This document shows, piece after piece, positions 35,695 through 44,315 of a stretch of DNA of 64,000 bases (the stretch's first letter is position 1; each line of letters opens with the position of its first letter). A program made the translations under genes and the position numbers. The notes beneath the pieces were generated by a model that was not told the origin of the DNA, did no database searches, and saw nothing but the letters and a program-made list of their open reading frames with translations. Source of the DNA: an uncultured Oceanospirillales bacterium (GTDB lineage: Bacteria > Pseudomonadota > Gammaproteobacteria > Xanthomonadales > SZUA-36); assembly GCA_913055655.1 (NCBI GenBank), contig CAJXKA010000001.1, positions 1,364,842 to 1,428,841 of the forward strand, in the 5' to 3' direction.

Positions 35695-36299
35695 CCACGG
35701 CCGCACCCACCAAGGCGGAGATCCGCAAGCAGGCCCAGTGCGAGCGCATCCTGGCCGCGGCGCACGAGTGTTTCGTGCGCTACGGATTTCATAACGCCAG
35801 CATGGCCAGTATCGCCGAGGCTGCAGACATGAGCCCCGGGCTTATCTACCGGTATTTCGAGAACAAGAACGCCATTATCCTGGCGATTATCGAGCAGCAG
35901 CTGGACATTACGCGGCAGAGAATCCGTGAACTGCGCAGCGCCGAAGACCTGTGTGAGGGCATCATCGAGTACTACGACAAGCAGGACTGCGGCGACCCGG
36001 ACTCGATGTCCACGGCGTTGTTCCTGGAAATGTCCGCGGAAGCGACGCGGGACGAGGAAATCGCCCAGGCGATACGACGCTTCGACAACATGGTGCGCCA
36101 GGAAGCCACCGACTGGCTGGCCCGCGATCCCGCCGAAGGGGGTCACGGTCTGCCGAAAGATGTCGCCCGGGCACGGGCGCTGGCGCTGAACCTGTTCATC
36201 GAAGGCCTGAAGGCACGCAAGACCCGTGAGCCCGATATCGACCGGGAATGCCTGCTCAAGGCCGTCAAGATGATCGTGAGCACGCTGACCAGATCCTGA
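35691..36299 (+). CDS. TetR/AcrR-family repressor of the first RND operon
   Basis: The 202-residue protein has the TetR DNA-binding domain (about 15-62: [50 protein letters not shown]) and a variable ligand-binding C-terminus. It overlaps the pump stop by four bases, an unusual downstream position for a repressor that makes its level follow pump expression. The probable operator is the palindrome at 31275-31290 in the operon promoter. Confidence 0.9.
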   Translation: MTTAAPTKAEIRKQAQCERILAAAHECFVRYGFHNASMASIAEAADMSPGLIYRYFENKNAIILAIIEQQLDITRQRIRELRSAEDLCEGIIEYYDKQDCGDPDSMSTALFLEMSAEATRDEEIAQAIRRFDNMVRQEATDWLARDPAEGGHGLPKDVARARALALNLFIEGLKARKTREPDIDRECLLKAVKMIVSTLTRS

Positions 36300-36375
36300 A
36301 TTGGTATTCATGCGCCTGTCATGCCCAGACGGTTATAGTGTGCCACCGTAGTCCACACTGACCGTACGACCCGAC

Positions 36376-37332
36376 ATGACCAGCCAACTTGAACAACTGA
36401 AGCAGTACACCCGCGTGGTTGCCGACACCGGTGACTTCGAATCCATGAAGGCCTTCGCGCCAGAAGACGCCACCACCAACCCCAGCCTGATCCTGAAGGC
36501 CGCGCAGAAGCCTGAATACGCGCGCCTGATCGACAGGGCGGTGGCCGACATGCGTGACTCGGAACTGACCGGTGACGCCTGGACCAACGCCACGCTGGAA
36601 TACCTGCTGGTGCTGTTCGGCATCGAGATCCTGGACCTGATCCCGGGCCGGGTGAGCACGGAAACCCACGCTGACCTCTCTTTCGACACGCAGGGCCTGG
36701 TCGACAACGGCCGGCGCTTTATCGAGCTGTACGAGAAGCACGGCATCGACCGCGATCGCGTGCTGATCAAGATCGCCACCACCTGGGAAGGCGTCCGCGC
36801 GGCCGAGGTGCTGGAAGCCGAGGGCATCCACTGCAACATGACCCTGCTGTTCTCGCTGGCCCAGGCCGTGGCCTGCGCCGAGGCGAAGGCGACATTGATC
36901 TCACCCTTCGTCGGCCGCATCCTGGACTGGTACCGGGCCAATACCGGCAACGAGTACACGTCAGCCGAAGACCCCGGCGTGCTGTCCGTGCGCGAGATCT
37001 ACACCTACTACAAGAAGTTCGGCTACCCCGTGGAAGTGATGGGCGCCAGCTTCCGCAATACCGGCGAGATCCTGGAACTGGCCGGCTGCGACCTGCTGAC
37101 CATCAGCCCCGACCTGCTGGCCGAACTGGCGGAAACGGAAGGCGACATGCCGCGGAAACTGGACCCGGAAGCCGCGGCCGCCAGCGATATCGAACGCATC
37201 AACGTCGACGAGGCCAGCTTCCGCTGGCTGATGAACGAAGACGCGATGGCCACGGAGAAAACCGCCGAGGGCATTCGCAAGTTCGCCGCCGACACGGTGA
37301 CGCTGAAGGAACTGATCGCTTCCAAGCGCTAG
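36376..37332 (+). CDS. talB: Transaldolase
   Basis: The 318-residue protein aligns with E. coli TalB in length and active site: Asp17 (VVADTGD), the [10 protein letters not shown] loop, Glu96 in [12 protein letters not shown], Schiff-base Lys132 in [12 protein letters not shown], then [34 protein letters not shown]. It moves a dihydroxyacetone unit from sedoheptulose 7-phosphate to glyceraldehyde 3-phosphate in the non-oxidative pentose phosphate pathway. It stands alone with its own upstream region (36300-36375), where TATAGT at 36334-36339 may be a -10 box without a good -35. Confidence 0.96.
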   Translation: MTSQLEQLKQYTRVVADTGDFESMKAFAPEDATTNPSLILKAAQKPEYARLIDRAVADMRDSELTGDAWTNATLEYLLVLFGIEILDLIPGRVSTETHADLSFDTQGLVDNGRRFIELYEKHGIDRDRVLIKIATTWEGVRAAEVLEAEGIHCNMTLLFSLAQAVACAEAKATLISPFVGRILDWYRANTGNEYTSAEDPGVLSVREIYTYYKKFGYPVEVMGASFRNTGEILELAGCDLLTISPDLLAELAETEGDMPRKLDPEAAAASDIERINVDEASFRWLMNEDAMATEKTAEGIRKFAADTVTLKELIASKR

Positions 37333-37356
37333 GCGCGCCCGCGGCCCATTCGCGTC

Positions 37357-37995
37357 TTACACCGCCGCGGGGGTGTAGGCGCGGATAAACATGGCCACGC
37401 AGTCGTCGATATAGGCGTCGATGGCGTCAGCCGGCAGTGGCTCGCAGTTGAACTGAACCCGCAGCTGCGCCTCCCCTTTCAGCATGCACAGCAACTGCCA
37501 GGCGGCAAACCCCGGATTGGTGATCGCCAGCCGGCCCCGCTGCGCCTGGCTGGCCAGGTAATCGGCCACGGCCTGCTTGGCCTGGCAGGGGCCATGTTCA
37601 AAAAACAGCTGCCCGAGCTCCGGGTGCGTATCCGCGCAGGACGTGCAGATGGCGTTCACGCGCTTGGCGTCCTCACCCAGCAACAGCGTCGCGAAACGAC
37701 GGGCAATTTCGGGCAGCATCACTTCCGGCGGCTGGCTGTAGTCAATCCGGTCAGGATCGACACCGGACTTCTTGCAGCGGCTCGACACCGCCAGCCCGAA
37801 CAGGTCTTCCTTGCTGCCAAAGTGCGAATACACCGTCTGCCGGGAGACGCCCGCTGCCGCGGCGATGTCCTCCACGCTGGCACCCTCGTAGCCGTTCGCC
37901 AGGAACAGGTCGACCGCCGCCTCGAGAATCTTCTTGCGCTTGGTTTCGCTGCGCGGGCGACCGCGCGCGGGGTTCTTGGCTTCTATTGCACTCAT
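37357..37995 (-). CDS. TetR-family regulator of the second RND operon
   Basis: The 212-residue protein has an N-terminal basic arm (RPRSETKRKK) and TetR helix-turn-helix (ILEAAVDLFLANGYEGASVEDIAAAAGVSRQTVYSHFGSKEDLFGLAV), with a TetR_C domain that holds several cysteines (SRCKKSGVD, AICTSCADTH, GPCQAKQ). It is divergent from the adaptor-pump genes, with two GACT-N4-AGTC-type palindromes in the 86-bp gap, so local repression is likely. The cysteine cluster could sense oxidants or metals; that is speculative. Confidence 0.9.
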   Translation of the reverse strand: MSAIEAKNPARGRPRSETKRKKILEAAVDLFLANGYEGASVEDIAAAAGVSRQTVYSHFGSKEDLFGLAVSSRCKKSGVDPDRIDYSQPPEVMLPEIARRFATLLLGEDAKRVNAICTSCADTHPELGQLFFEHGPCQAKQAVADYLASQAQRGRLAITNPGFAAWQLLCMLKGEAQLRVQFNCEPLPADAIDAYIDDCVAMFIRAYTPAAV

Positions 37996-38021
37996 TTCAT
38001 CGTACGGACATGAATTGTTTG

Positions 38022-38066
38022 TAGACTTACCAGTCCATTAATTATATTCTGGACTCATCAGTCCAG
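38022..38066. promoter_or_regulatory. Two TetR-like operator palindromes
   Basis: TAGACTTACCAGTCCA (38022-38037) and TGGACTCATCAGTCCA (38050-38065) share a GACT-N4-AGTC core; the second extends to CTGGACT-N4-AGTCCAG (38049-38066). Their centres are 28 bp apart. They occupy the divergent promoter region of the TetR gene and the efflux genes, which is the expected place for a shared repressor site. Confidence 0.68.
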
Positions 38067-38081
38067 TCATTCTACCGCAAC

Positions 38082-39224
38082 ATGCGACGATCAACATCCA
38101 GGCGGGCGAGACCCGCGCGGCTTTTCCTGGCCACGACGCTGGCGACCGCCGCGCTGGCGCTCGGTGCCTGTGGTCCCGAGGGCAAGGCGCAGACAACGCC
38201 CTACCATCACCGGGTCGCCCTGGAGACGGTGCACATCGCACCCGGCTACACCGTGGCGCGCGAGTATGCCGGCGAGGTCCAGGCCCGCCAGGCCAGCCGG
38301 CTGGGCTTCGAGCGCGGCGGCCAGGTCGACCAGCTGGTGGTCGACGAGGGTGACACCGTGACGGCCGGTCAGCCCCTGGCCACGCTGGATACCCGCCTGC
38401 TGGAGGCTGAGCACGAAGAACTGTCCGCGCGGCGTGAGGAACTGGTCACAGAGCTCGAACTGGCGCGGCGCAACGAACAGCGTATCGCCAGTCTTCGGGA
38501 TGAACAGCTGGCCAGCGAACGCGAACATGACGAATCGTCCAGCCGTACCGCGGTCCTGCAGGCCTCGCTGAAGCGCGTCGAGGCCGACCTGGAATCCAAT
38601 CGCGTTCGGCGCGAGCAATCCGTGCTCAAGGCGCCATTCAGCGCGCGCATCGTCAGCCGCGAAGTCGACACCGGCGCCGTGGTGGCCGCCGGCGCGCCCG
38701 TCTTCAGCGTTGTCGACAACCTGAACCTGGAAATCCGCGCCGGGCTGCCGGCGGCGTTCGCCGCTACGCTGGCACCCGGTGATGTCCTGGCGGCCCGGGT
38801 GGGTGGCGACACCCGGCAGGTGACCGTGCTGGCGCTGGGCCCCCGTGTCGATGCCGCCACCCGCACCCGCCCGGTCCGTTTCGGCCTTGATGGCAACGGA
38901 TCACCGGGTGAGATCGCCTACATCGTGGTCGACGAAGTCGTGACCGCCGAAGGCGCCTGGTTGCCGGACACGGCTGTTACCGAGGGCGTCCGCGGCACCT
39001 GGGTGGTCTATGTCGCAACACCGGCCGAGGCTGCTGGTGACCTGCAACGCCTGGAGGCCCGCTCGGTCACCATCCGGCACGCCGCCGGCGACCGGGTGTT
39101 CGTCACCGGCGCGCTGTCCGAGGGCGCCCAAGTGGTCACGGCCGGTCTGCACCGCCTGGCGCCCGGCCAGCAGGTCATCGCCGACCCCATCGAAGCGATC
39201 GCGAATGCTCGCCAGGACCCTTGA
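38082..39224 (+). CDS. RND efflux periplasmic adaptor lipoprotein (second system)
   Basis: The 380-residue lipoprotein has a lipobox with Cys30 (LALGACGPE). The adaptor fold shows ASRLGFERGGQVDQLVVDEGDTVTAGQPLATLD, a charged coiled-coil hairpin (about 105-170), then LKAPFSARIVSREVDTGAVVAAGAPVFSVVD. It would connect the downstream permease to an outer-membrane channel. The end of this gene overlaps the permease start by 20 bases, so the two are translationally linked. Start ATG 38082 lies only 16 bases from the second operator. Confidence 0.88.
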   Translation: MRRSTSRRARPARLFLATTLATAALALGACGPEGKAQTTPYHHRVALETVHIAPGYTVAREYAGEVQARQASRLGFERGGQVDQLVVDEGDTVTAGQPLATLDTRLLEAEHEELSARREELVTELELARRNEQRIASLRDEQLASEREHDESSSRTAVLQASLKRVEADLESNRVRREQSVLKAPFSARIVSREVDTGAVVAAGAPVFSVVDNLNLEIRAGLPAAFAATLAPGDVLAARVGGDTRQVTVLALGPRVDAATRTRPVRFGLDGNGSPGEIAYIVVDEVVTAEGAWLPDTAVTEGVRGTWVVYVATPAEAAGDLQRLEARSVTIRHAAGDRVFVTGALSEGAQVVTAGLHRLAPGQQVIADPIEAIANARQDP

Positions 39225-42200
39225 AAATCCCCGGCTGATCGCCCTGTTCTCGGCCCTGCTGATCGTGGCGGGCCTGGCGGCGCTGACGGCGTTGCCCACC
39301 ACCGAGGACCCGCGCGTCCTGAATCGCGTCGCCACCGTGCTGACGCCCTACCCCGGGGCGACGCCGGAACGCGTCGAGGCCCTGGTGACCGAACCCATCG
39401 AGAACGCCCTGCGCACGCTGCCGTCGGTGAAGACCATCGACTCGAATTCGCAGGCCGGCATCTCGGTGATCCGCGTGCAGCTCAAGGACACCGTCACCGA
39501 CACGATCTCGCAATGGTCCGAGGCCCGCGACAAGCTGGCGGACATCGCGCCCGAACTCCCCGCCGGGGCACTGGACAGCCGCCTGGACGATGACCGCGGC
39601 TACGCCTTCACCCGCATCCTGTCGCTGCGCTGGCACGGCGAAGGCGAGCCGGACATTACCATCCTGGGCCGCTACGCCGATGACCTGGCACGACGACTGC
39701 GAACCGTCGGCGGCATGGACCTGGTGCAACGTTTCGGCGAGCCCGAGGAAGAATTCCGCGTAACGCTGGACACCGCGGCGGCCGCCCGCGCCGGGTTGTC
39801 CGTCGCCGACGTGGCGGCGGCCATTCGCGGCCGCGACGCCAAGGTGGCCGCGGGCAGCATCCGCGGCGAAGACCGCGACTGGCAGGTCGAGATTTCCGGC
39901 GAACTGGATACGATCGCCGCGCTCGAATCGACGGTGCTGCGCGAATCGCCGGACGGCCGGGTACTGCGCCTGCACGAGATCGCCCGCGTCGACCGCGGGC
40001 CGCGTGCGCCGCCGATGGAACAGGCCCTGGTCATGAACGAGCCCGCCATCGTCGTCGCCGCGCGCATGCTGCCCGACATCCGCATCGGCACGTGGAGCGA
40101 CGCGGTGGACGCCGAGCTCCAGCGCTTCGAGCAGGTGCTGCCCGCGAACATCCGCATCGACACCCTGTTCGACCAGCAACGCTACACGCGCGACCGCCTG
40201 GGCGGTCTGGCCGGCAACCTGGCCATGGGTTTCGTGGTGATCCTGGCCGTGCTGTTCCTGACCCTGGGCTGGCGTGCGGCGCTGGTGGTCGCTGCCGCGC
40301 TGCCGCTGACCGCGGCCTTCACGCTCGCCTGCCTGCGGTTCTACGGCCTGCCCATTCACCAGATGACCGTCACCGGGCTGGTGGTGGCGCTCGGCATCAT
40401 GGTCGACAACGCCATCGTCATGACCGACATGATCCAGCGCCTGATGCGCGAAGGTGAAAGCCGCCTGGCGGCCACCACCCGCGCGATCCGCCACCTCTGG
40501 TTGCCGCTGGCGGGTTCCACGCTCACCACGGTGCTGGCGTTCTCCCCCATCGCCCTGATGCCGGGTCCCGCCGGCGAATTCGTCGGCGGCATCGCCCTGT
40601 CGGTCATCTTCGCGCTGGTCGGCTCCTGGCTGATTTCGCACACGCTGATCGCCGGGCTGGCGTGCCGCTTCCTGGATCCCGACAGCGACAACGAGGGGAT
40701 CAGGCTACCCGGCCTGGGGCGCCGCTTCCGGCGCCTGCTCGACTGGAGCCTGCGGCACCCGCGGGCCAGTATTGCGCTCGCCGCCATGCTGCCGGTGGCC
40801 GGTTTCCTGGCAGCCGGGCAGATGACCGAGCAATTCTTCCCACCGTCGGACCGGGACATGTTCACTGTCGAGGTACACCTGGATCCCGCCGCGGGCATCG
40901 AGTCGACCCGGGCACTCGCCAGCGGCATGACGGCCGACATCCTGGCCGCTGACGGCGTCGAGCACGTGAACTGGTTCATTGGCGTCAGCGCGCCGTCGTT
41001 CTACTACAACATGATGCAGCGCTTCGACAATCGCCCGAACTATGCCCAGGCCATGGTCACGGCCAGCGACCGCCAGGCCGCCAACCGCGCCATCCCCGAA
41101 CTGCAGCGCGAACTGGATGACCTGTACCCGGGTGCCCAGGTACTGGTACGCAAGCTGGAACAGGGCCCGCCCTTCAACGCCCCGGTGGAAGTGCGCCTGT
41201 ACGGCCCGCGGCTGGATACCCTTGCGGCGCTCGGCGACGAGTTTCGTCGCCTGGCGCTTGAAACCGAGGACGTCGTGCATGCCCGGGCCACGCTGATCCG
41301 CGGCCGGCCGCAGGCCCACCTGGTGGTGGACGAGAACCGCGTGCGGCGCGCCGGCCTGGACCCGGTCTCGCTGGCCGGTGAACTACAGGGACTGCTTGAC
41401 GGCGTGCGCGCCGGCTCCATCCTGGAGACCACCGAGGACGTCCCCGTGCGCCTGCGCGTGGCGGAGAGTGAGCGCGCCACCCCGGACGCCCTGTACCGCC
41501 TGCATGTTGCCGGTCGTGACGGCCAGGCCGTGAACCTGGCCAGCCTGGGCGAACTGCAGTTTGAACCGGTTGCGGACGTGATCACGCGCCGCCAGGGCGA
41601 ACGCGTCAACACCATCGAACTCTACCTGCGCGCCGGCGTGCTGCCGGCCGTGGTGCAGGGCCGGCTGCAGGCGGCCCTGGACGACGCGCAACTGGAACTG
41701 CCGCCCGGCTACCACCTGGAGTTCGGCGGCGAGAGCGCCGAGCGGGATTCCGCCGTCGGCAACCTGCTGGCCAATGTCGGCCTGGTGCTGGTGCTGTTGA
41801 TCACCACCATCGTGCTGAGCTTCAACTCATTCCGGCTGAGCAGCATCGTGCTGGGCGTCGCGGCGCTGGCGCCCGGGCTCGGGCTGCTGTGCGTGTGGGC
41901 GGCCGGCTACCCCTTCGGCTTCGTGGTCATCGTCGGGCTGATGGGCCTGGTCGGGCTGGCCATTAACGCGGCCATCGTCATCATGGCGGAACTGCGTGCC
42001 GACCCGGCCGCGGCGCGTGGTGACCGCGCCGCCATGGTCGACGGCGTCATGAACTGCACGCGGCATATCGGCTCGACCACGCTGACCACGCTGGGCGGCT
42101 TCATGCCGCTGATCCTGGCCGGCGGCGGTTTCTGGCCGCCGTTCGCCATCGCCATTGCCGGTGGCACGGTGCTGACGTCGCTGCTGAGTTTCCTGCTGGT

Positions 42201-42300
42201 GCCGGCGGCCTTCCGCTGGTTCGCGTTGCGGCGACCACTCTCGCCCTCCAGGGAGGCGGCAACGGCGCGCGCTACGGCGCCAGGTCGAAGCGCCGCCTGA
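39205..42300 (+). CDS. RND-family efflux permease (second system, divergent clade)
   Basis: The 1031-residue protein has the 12-helix RND architecture and begins MLARTLENPRLIALFSALLI at ATG 39205, overlapping the adaptor gene by 20 bases. The TM4 proton-relay region reads GIMVDNAIVMTDMIQRLM (one Asp, then Asn) and TM10 reads GLAINAAIVIMAEL without the Lys typical of AcrB. This places it outside the HAE1 drug pumps, in the clade with altered relay residues. Its substrate is unknown. The 3' end overlaps the convergent HAD phosphatase gene by 29 bases. Confidence 0.88.
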   Translation: MLARTLENPRLIALFSALLIVAGLAALTALPTTEDPRVLNRVATVLTPYPGATPERVEALVTEPIENALRTLPSVKTIDSNSQAGISVIRVQLKDTVTDTISQWSEARDKLADIAPELPAGALDSRLDDDRGYAFTRILSLRWHGEGEPDITILGRYADDLARRLRTVGGMDLVQRFGEPEEEFRVTLDTAAAARAGLSVADVAAAIRGRDAKVAAGSIRGEDRDWQVEISGELDTIAALESTVLRESPDGRVLRLHEIARVDRGPRAPPMEQALVMNEPAIVVAARMLPDIRIGTWSDAVDAELQRFEQVLPANIRIDTLFDQQRYTRDRLGGLAGNLAMGFVVILAVLFLTLGWRAALVVAAALPLTAAFTLACLRFYGLPIHQMTVTGLVVALGIMVDNAIVMTDMIQRLMREGESRLAATTRAIRHLWLPLAGSTLTTVLAFSPIALMPGPAGEFVGGIALSVIFALVGSWLISHTLIAGLACRFLDPDSDNEGIRLPGLGRRFRRLLDWSLRHPRASIALAAMLPVAGFLAAGQMTEQFFPPSDRDMFTVEVHLDPAAGIESTRALASGMTADILAADGVEHVNWFIGVSAPSFYYNMMQRFDNRPNYAQAMVTASDRQAANRAIPELQRELDDLYPGAQVLVRKLEQGPPFNAPVEVRLYGPRLDTLAALGDEFRRLALETEDVVHARATLIRGRPQAHLVVDENRVRRAGLDPVSLAGELQGLLDGVRAGSILETTEDVPVRLRVAESERATPDALYRLHVAGRDGQAVNLASLGELQFEPVADVITRRQGERVNTIELYLRAGVLPAVVQGRLQAALDDAQLELPPGYHLEFGGESAERDSAVGNLLANVGLVLVLLITTIVLSFNSFRLSSIVLGVAALAPGLGLLCVWAAGYPFGFVVIVGLMGLVGLAINAAIVIMAELRADPAAARGDRAAMVDGVMNCTRHIGSTTLTTLGGFMPLILAGGGFWPPFAIAIAGGTVLTSLLSFLLVPAAFRWFALRRPLSPSREAATARATAPGRSAA

Positions 42301-43099
42301 GAAAACGGGCGATGCCGTCTTCGTCGTGGTGGCCGATCACGGCCGTGGCCGCGTCGCGCACATGGGATGCGGCATTTTCCGGGGCGTAACACTCATCGGC
42401 GCGGGCGAACATGCTGAGGTCGTTGTCGCTGTCGCCGAAACAGACCACGCGGGTGATGCCCAGCTGCTCGCGTAATGACTCCACCGCCCCGCCCTTGCTG
42501 GCCTCGGCGTGGTGAATGTCGATCCAGCGCCATTCCTCGCCCTCCAGCGCATGCCCGGAGAACGCGACCAGGTTCGGCTCCGACTCCACCAGCGTCGCGA
42601 CCGCGCCGACGGGGCCCGGTGCACCAATCGCGCTGATGCTGCTGATCTCGGCATCGGCCGGCAACTCGCTGGCCGGTCGAATGTCCACGCCGCTGCGCCT
42701 TGCGAACAGTGCCGCCAGGTTCTTTTCCACCTCGTGCCGCAGTGGCGGGTGGTAGACGCGGTGGACATTACCGGGCTCGAACGTAAACACGAACGGGGTG
42801 ATGTCCTGCGCGAGAATGGCCTCGAGCACGTGATCGATCTCGGCCAGTGTCAGGAAATTCTGGTGGGTGTAGCGGTCGTCATCCGGGTGCCAGATCATCA
42901 CACCGTTCTTGAACACCTGCGGCAGGCGGAAACCGTGCGGCGCCAGCAGGTCGCGTGAGGCATGCAGCGTGCGGCCGGTCGCCACCGTGTAGGCCACGCC
43001 CATGCCCGCCAGCGAGGCCAGCGTGTCACGGGTGTAGTCGGAAATGGCGCCCGCGCGGTCGAGCAGGGTGCCGTCGAGGTCAAAAACAATCAGTTCCAT
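42272..43099 (-). CDS. Cof-type HAD-IIB family hydrolase
   Basis: From ATG 43099 (MELIVFDLDGTLLD) the protein has 275 residues. Motif I is DLDGT, motif II lies at TVATGRT, the C2B cap follows, then the Lys of motif III in ASKGGAVE and motif IV FGDSDNDLSMF. The family dephosphorylates sugar phosphates, FMN or PLP in the cytoplasm. An in-frame ATG at 43129 would add 10 unlikely residues. The gene's 3' end overlaps the RND permease gene by 29 bases on the opposite strand. Confidence 0.88.
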   Translation of the reverse strand: MELIVFDLDGTLLDRAGAISDYTRDTLASLAGMGVAYTVATGRTLHASRDLLAPHGFRLPQVFKNGVMIWHPDDDRYTHQNFLTLAEIDHVLEAILAQDITPFVFTFEPGNVHRVYHPPLRHEVEKNLAALFARRSGVDIRPASELPADAEISSISAIGAPGPVGAVATLVESEPNLVAFSGHALEGEEWRWIDIHHAEASKGGAVESLREQLGITRVVCFGDSDNDLSMFARADECYAPENAASHVRDAATAVIGHHDEDGIARFLRRRFDLAP

Positions 43100-43152
43100 G
43101 GGCGCAAGCTTACACGCGTGACATGACAATTACCGGTGCATGCCCGCCCGCA

Positions 43153-44061
43153 TTACAGTTCGGCCCGGACCCGCGCGCCGGTGACCCGCCCCAGCCGCGC
43201 CTCGCGCCAGATCATCAGCAGGTTCGAGCCGATCACGATCAGCGCGCCGGCGATCACGTGCGGCAACGGCCACTCGCTCCAGATCAGCCAGCCGAACAGC
43301 GTCGCCCAGACGATACTGCTGTAATTGAACACGGTGACGATGGCGGCTTTCGCGTTACTGAACGCCGTCGACAGCAGCCACTGTGCGCCGGCACCGGAGA
43401 GCCCGACGCCGAACAGCAGCGGAATCTCCTCCACTGTCGGCGGCACCGCCACGAACGGTAGCGGTATGGCCGTGACAACGGTGCCGATCACGAAGAAGTA
43501 AAACGCGATGGTCACCGGGCGCTCGAATTTGCCCAGGTAGCGCAGGATGATCTGCAGGGTCGCATGCAGGCAGGCCGCGCCCAGGGCCACCGCGATACCC
43601 AGGCCGTAGACATTGCCCGTCGGCCGCGCCATGACCAGCACACCCAGGAAGCCCACGACCACCGCCGCCCAGCGCCACGGCCCGACAGACTCCTTCAGGA
43701 AGATCACGCCCAGCACCGGGATGAACAGGGACGAGGTGAACATCAGCACCGTCGTGTCGGCCATCGGCATCAGTGAATAGGCATAAAACGTCGCGCACAG
43801 GCTCAACGTGCCCACCACCGCGCGTACGCCCACCAGCACCGGCTTGGTCTTGAGCACCAGGATCTCGCGCTGGCCGAAGACAAAAATCGCGACCAGGAAC
43901 GGCACCACCGCAATGGCGTTCCGGTAGAACGCGATCTCGATGACCGAGTGGTTCACGGCCAGCAGCTTGGCGAACACGTTCATCAGCGTGAAGCAGAAAA
44001 ATGCGCCGACGGCGGCGGCCATGCCCAGGGTGACCCGTTCCATGGCCGCCATTGTAGTCAT
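43153..44061 (-). CDS. EamA/DMT-family permease
   Basis: The protein has about 302 residues and ten hydrophobic helices in two EamA repeats; repeat-typical runs are FCFTLMNVFAKLL with FYRN, FMLMADTTVLMFTSSLFIPVLGVIFLKESVGPWRW-like, and the second-half GAGAQWLLSTAF. A later ATG at 44043 (MERVTLGMAAAVGAF) may be the true start. DMT transporters export amino acids, nucleotides or other metabolites; specificity is unknown. A terminator hairpin at 44089-44110 separates it from the GH2 gene upstream on the same strand. Confidence 0.85.
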   Translation of the reverse strand: MTTMAAMERVTLGMAAAVGAFFCFTLMNVFAKLLAVNHSVIEIAFYRNAIAVVPFLVAIFVFGQREILVLKTKPVLVGVRAVVGTLSLCATFYAYSLMPMADTTVLMFTSSLFIPVLGVIFLKESVGPWRWAAVVVGFLGVLVMARPTGNVYGLGIAVALGAACLHATLQIILRYLGKFERPVTIAFYFFVIGTVVTAIPLPFVAVPPTVEEIPLLFGVGLSGAGAQWLLSTAFSNAKAAIVTVFNYSSIVWATLFGWLIWSEWPLPHVIAGALIVIGSNLLMIWREARLGRVTGARVRAEL

Positions 44062-44084
44062 CCCAGCGGAGAGAGTGCGGAATT

Positions 44085-44110
44085 AAAAGCGGCGGCCCGT
44101 AGGCCGCCGC
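44085..44110 (-). terminator. Terminator downstream of the GH2 gene
   Basis: GCGGCGGCC (44089-44097) and GGCCGCCGC (44102-44110) form a perfect 9-bp stem with a CGTA loop. On the minus strand it is followed by TTTTAATT. It would stop transcription coming from the GH2 gene before the EamA gene, after crossing the AT-rich spacer. Confidence 0.6.
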
Positions 44111-44149
44111 CGGGGGGTAGGCCGATTCGGGGAAATCGGCCGGTCATGA

Positions 44150-44315
44150 TCGGGTGCCAGGAGGCGGATAATTCAAGTGATCCTGACAGTAATTTATTTA
44201 TAGTTCATTTTACAATAATTTTCTAGATGATTGTTTACTTTATATAAAACCTATAAACATATGTTATTACTATAATTACAAATTAACTTAAGGTTTTGCA
44301 CGAAGTTAAAATATT
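44150..44315. other. AT-rich intergenic island
   Basis: About 165 bases between the GH2 stop and the terminator are strikingly AT-rich against a very GC-rich background. The sequence is full of TTTA, TATA and TTAA runs, with an occasional TCTAGA. I see no open reading frame, tRNA or clear repeat. It could be a transferred remnant, a nucleoid-protein (H-NS/MvaT-like) site or an untranslated tail of the GH2 mRNA. Confidence 0.7.

Noticed and set aside
44062..44315. A plus-strand open frame running into the AT-rich island
   Set aside because: It overlaps the EamA gene antisense, has no RBS and no recognisable product.
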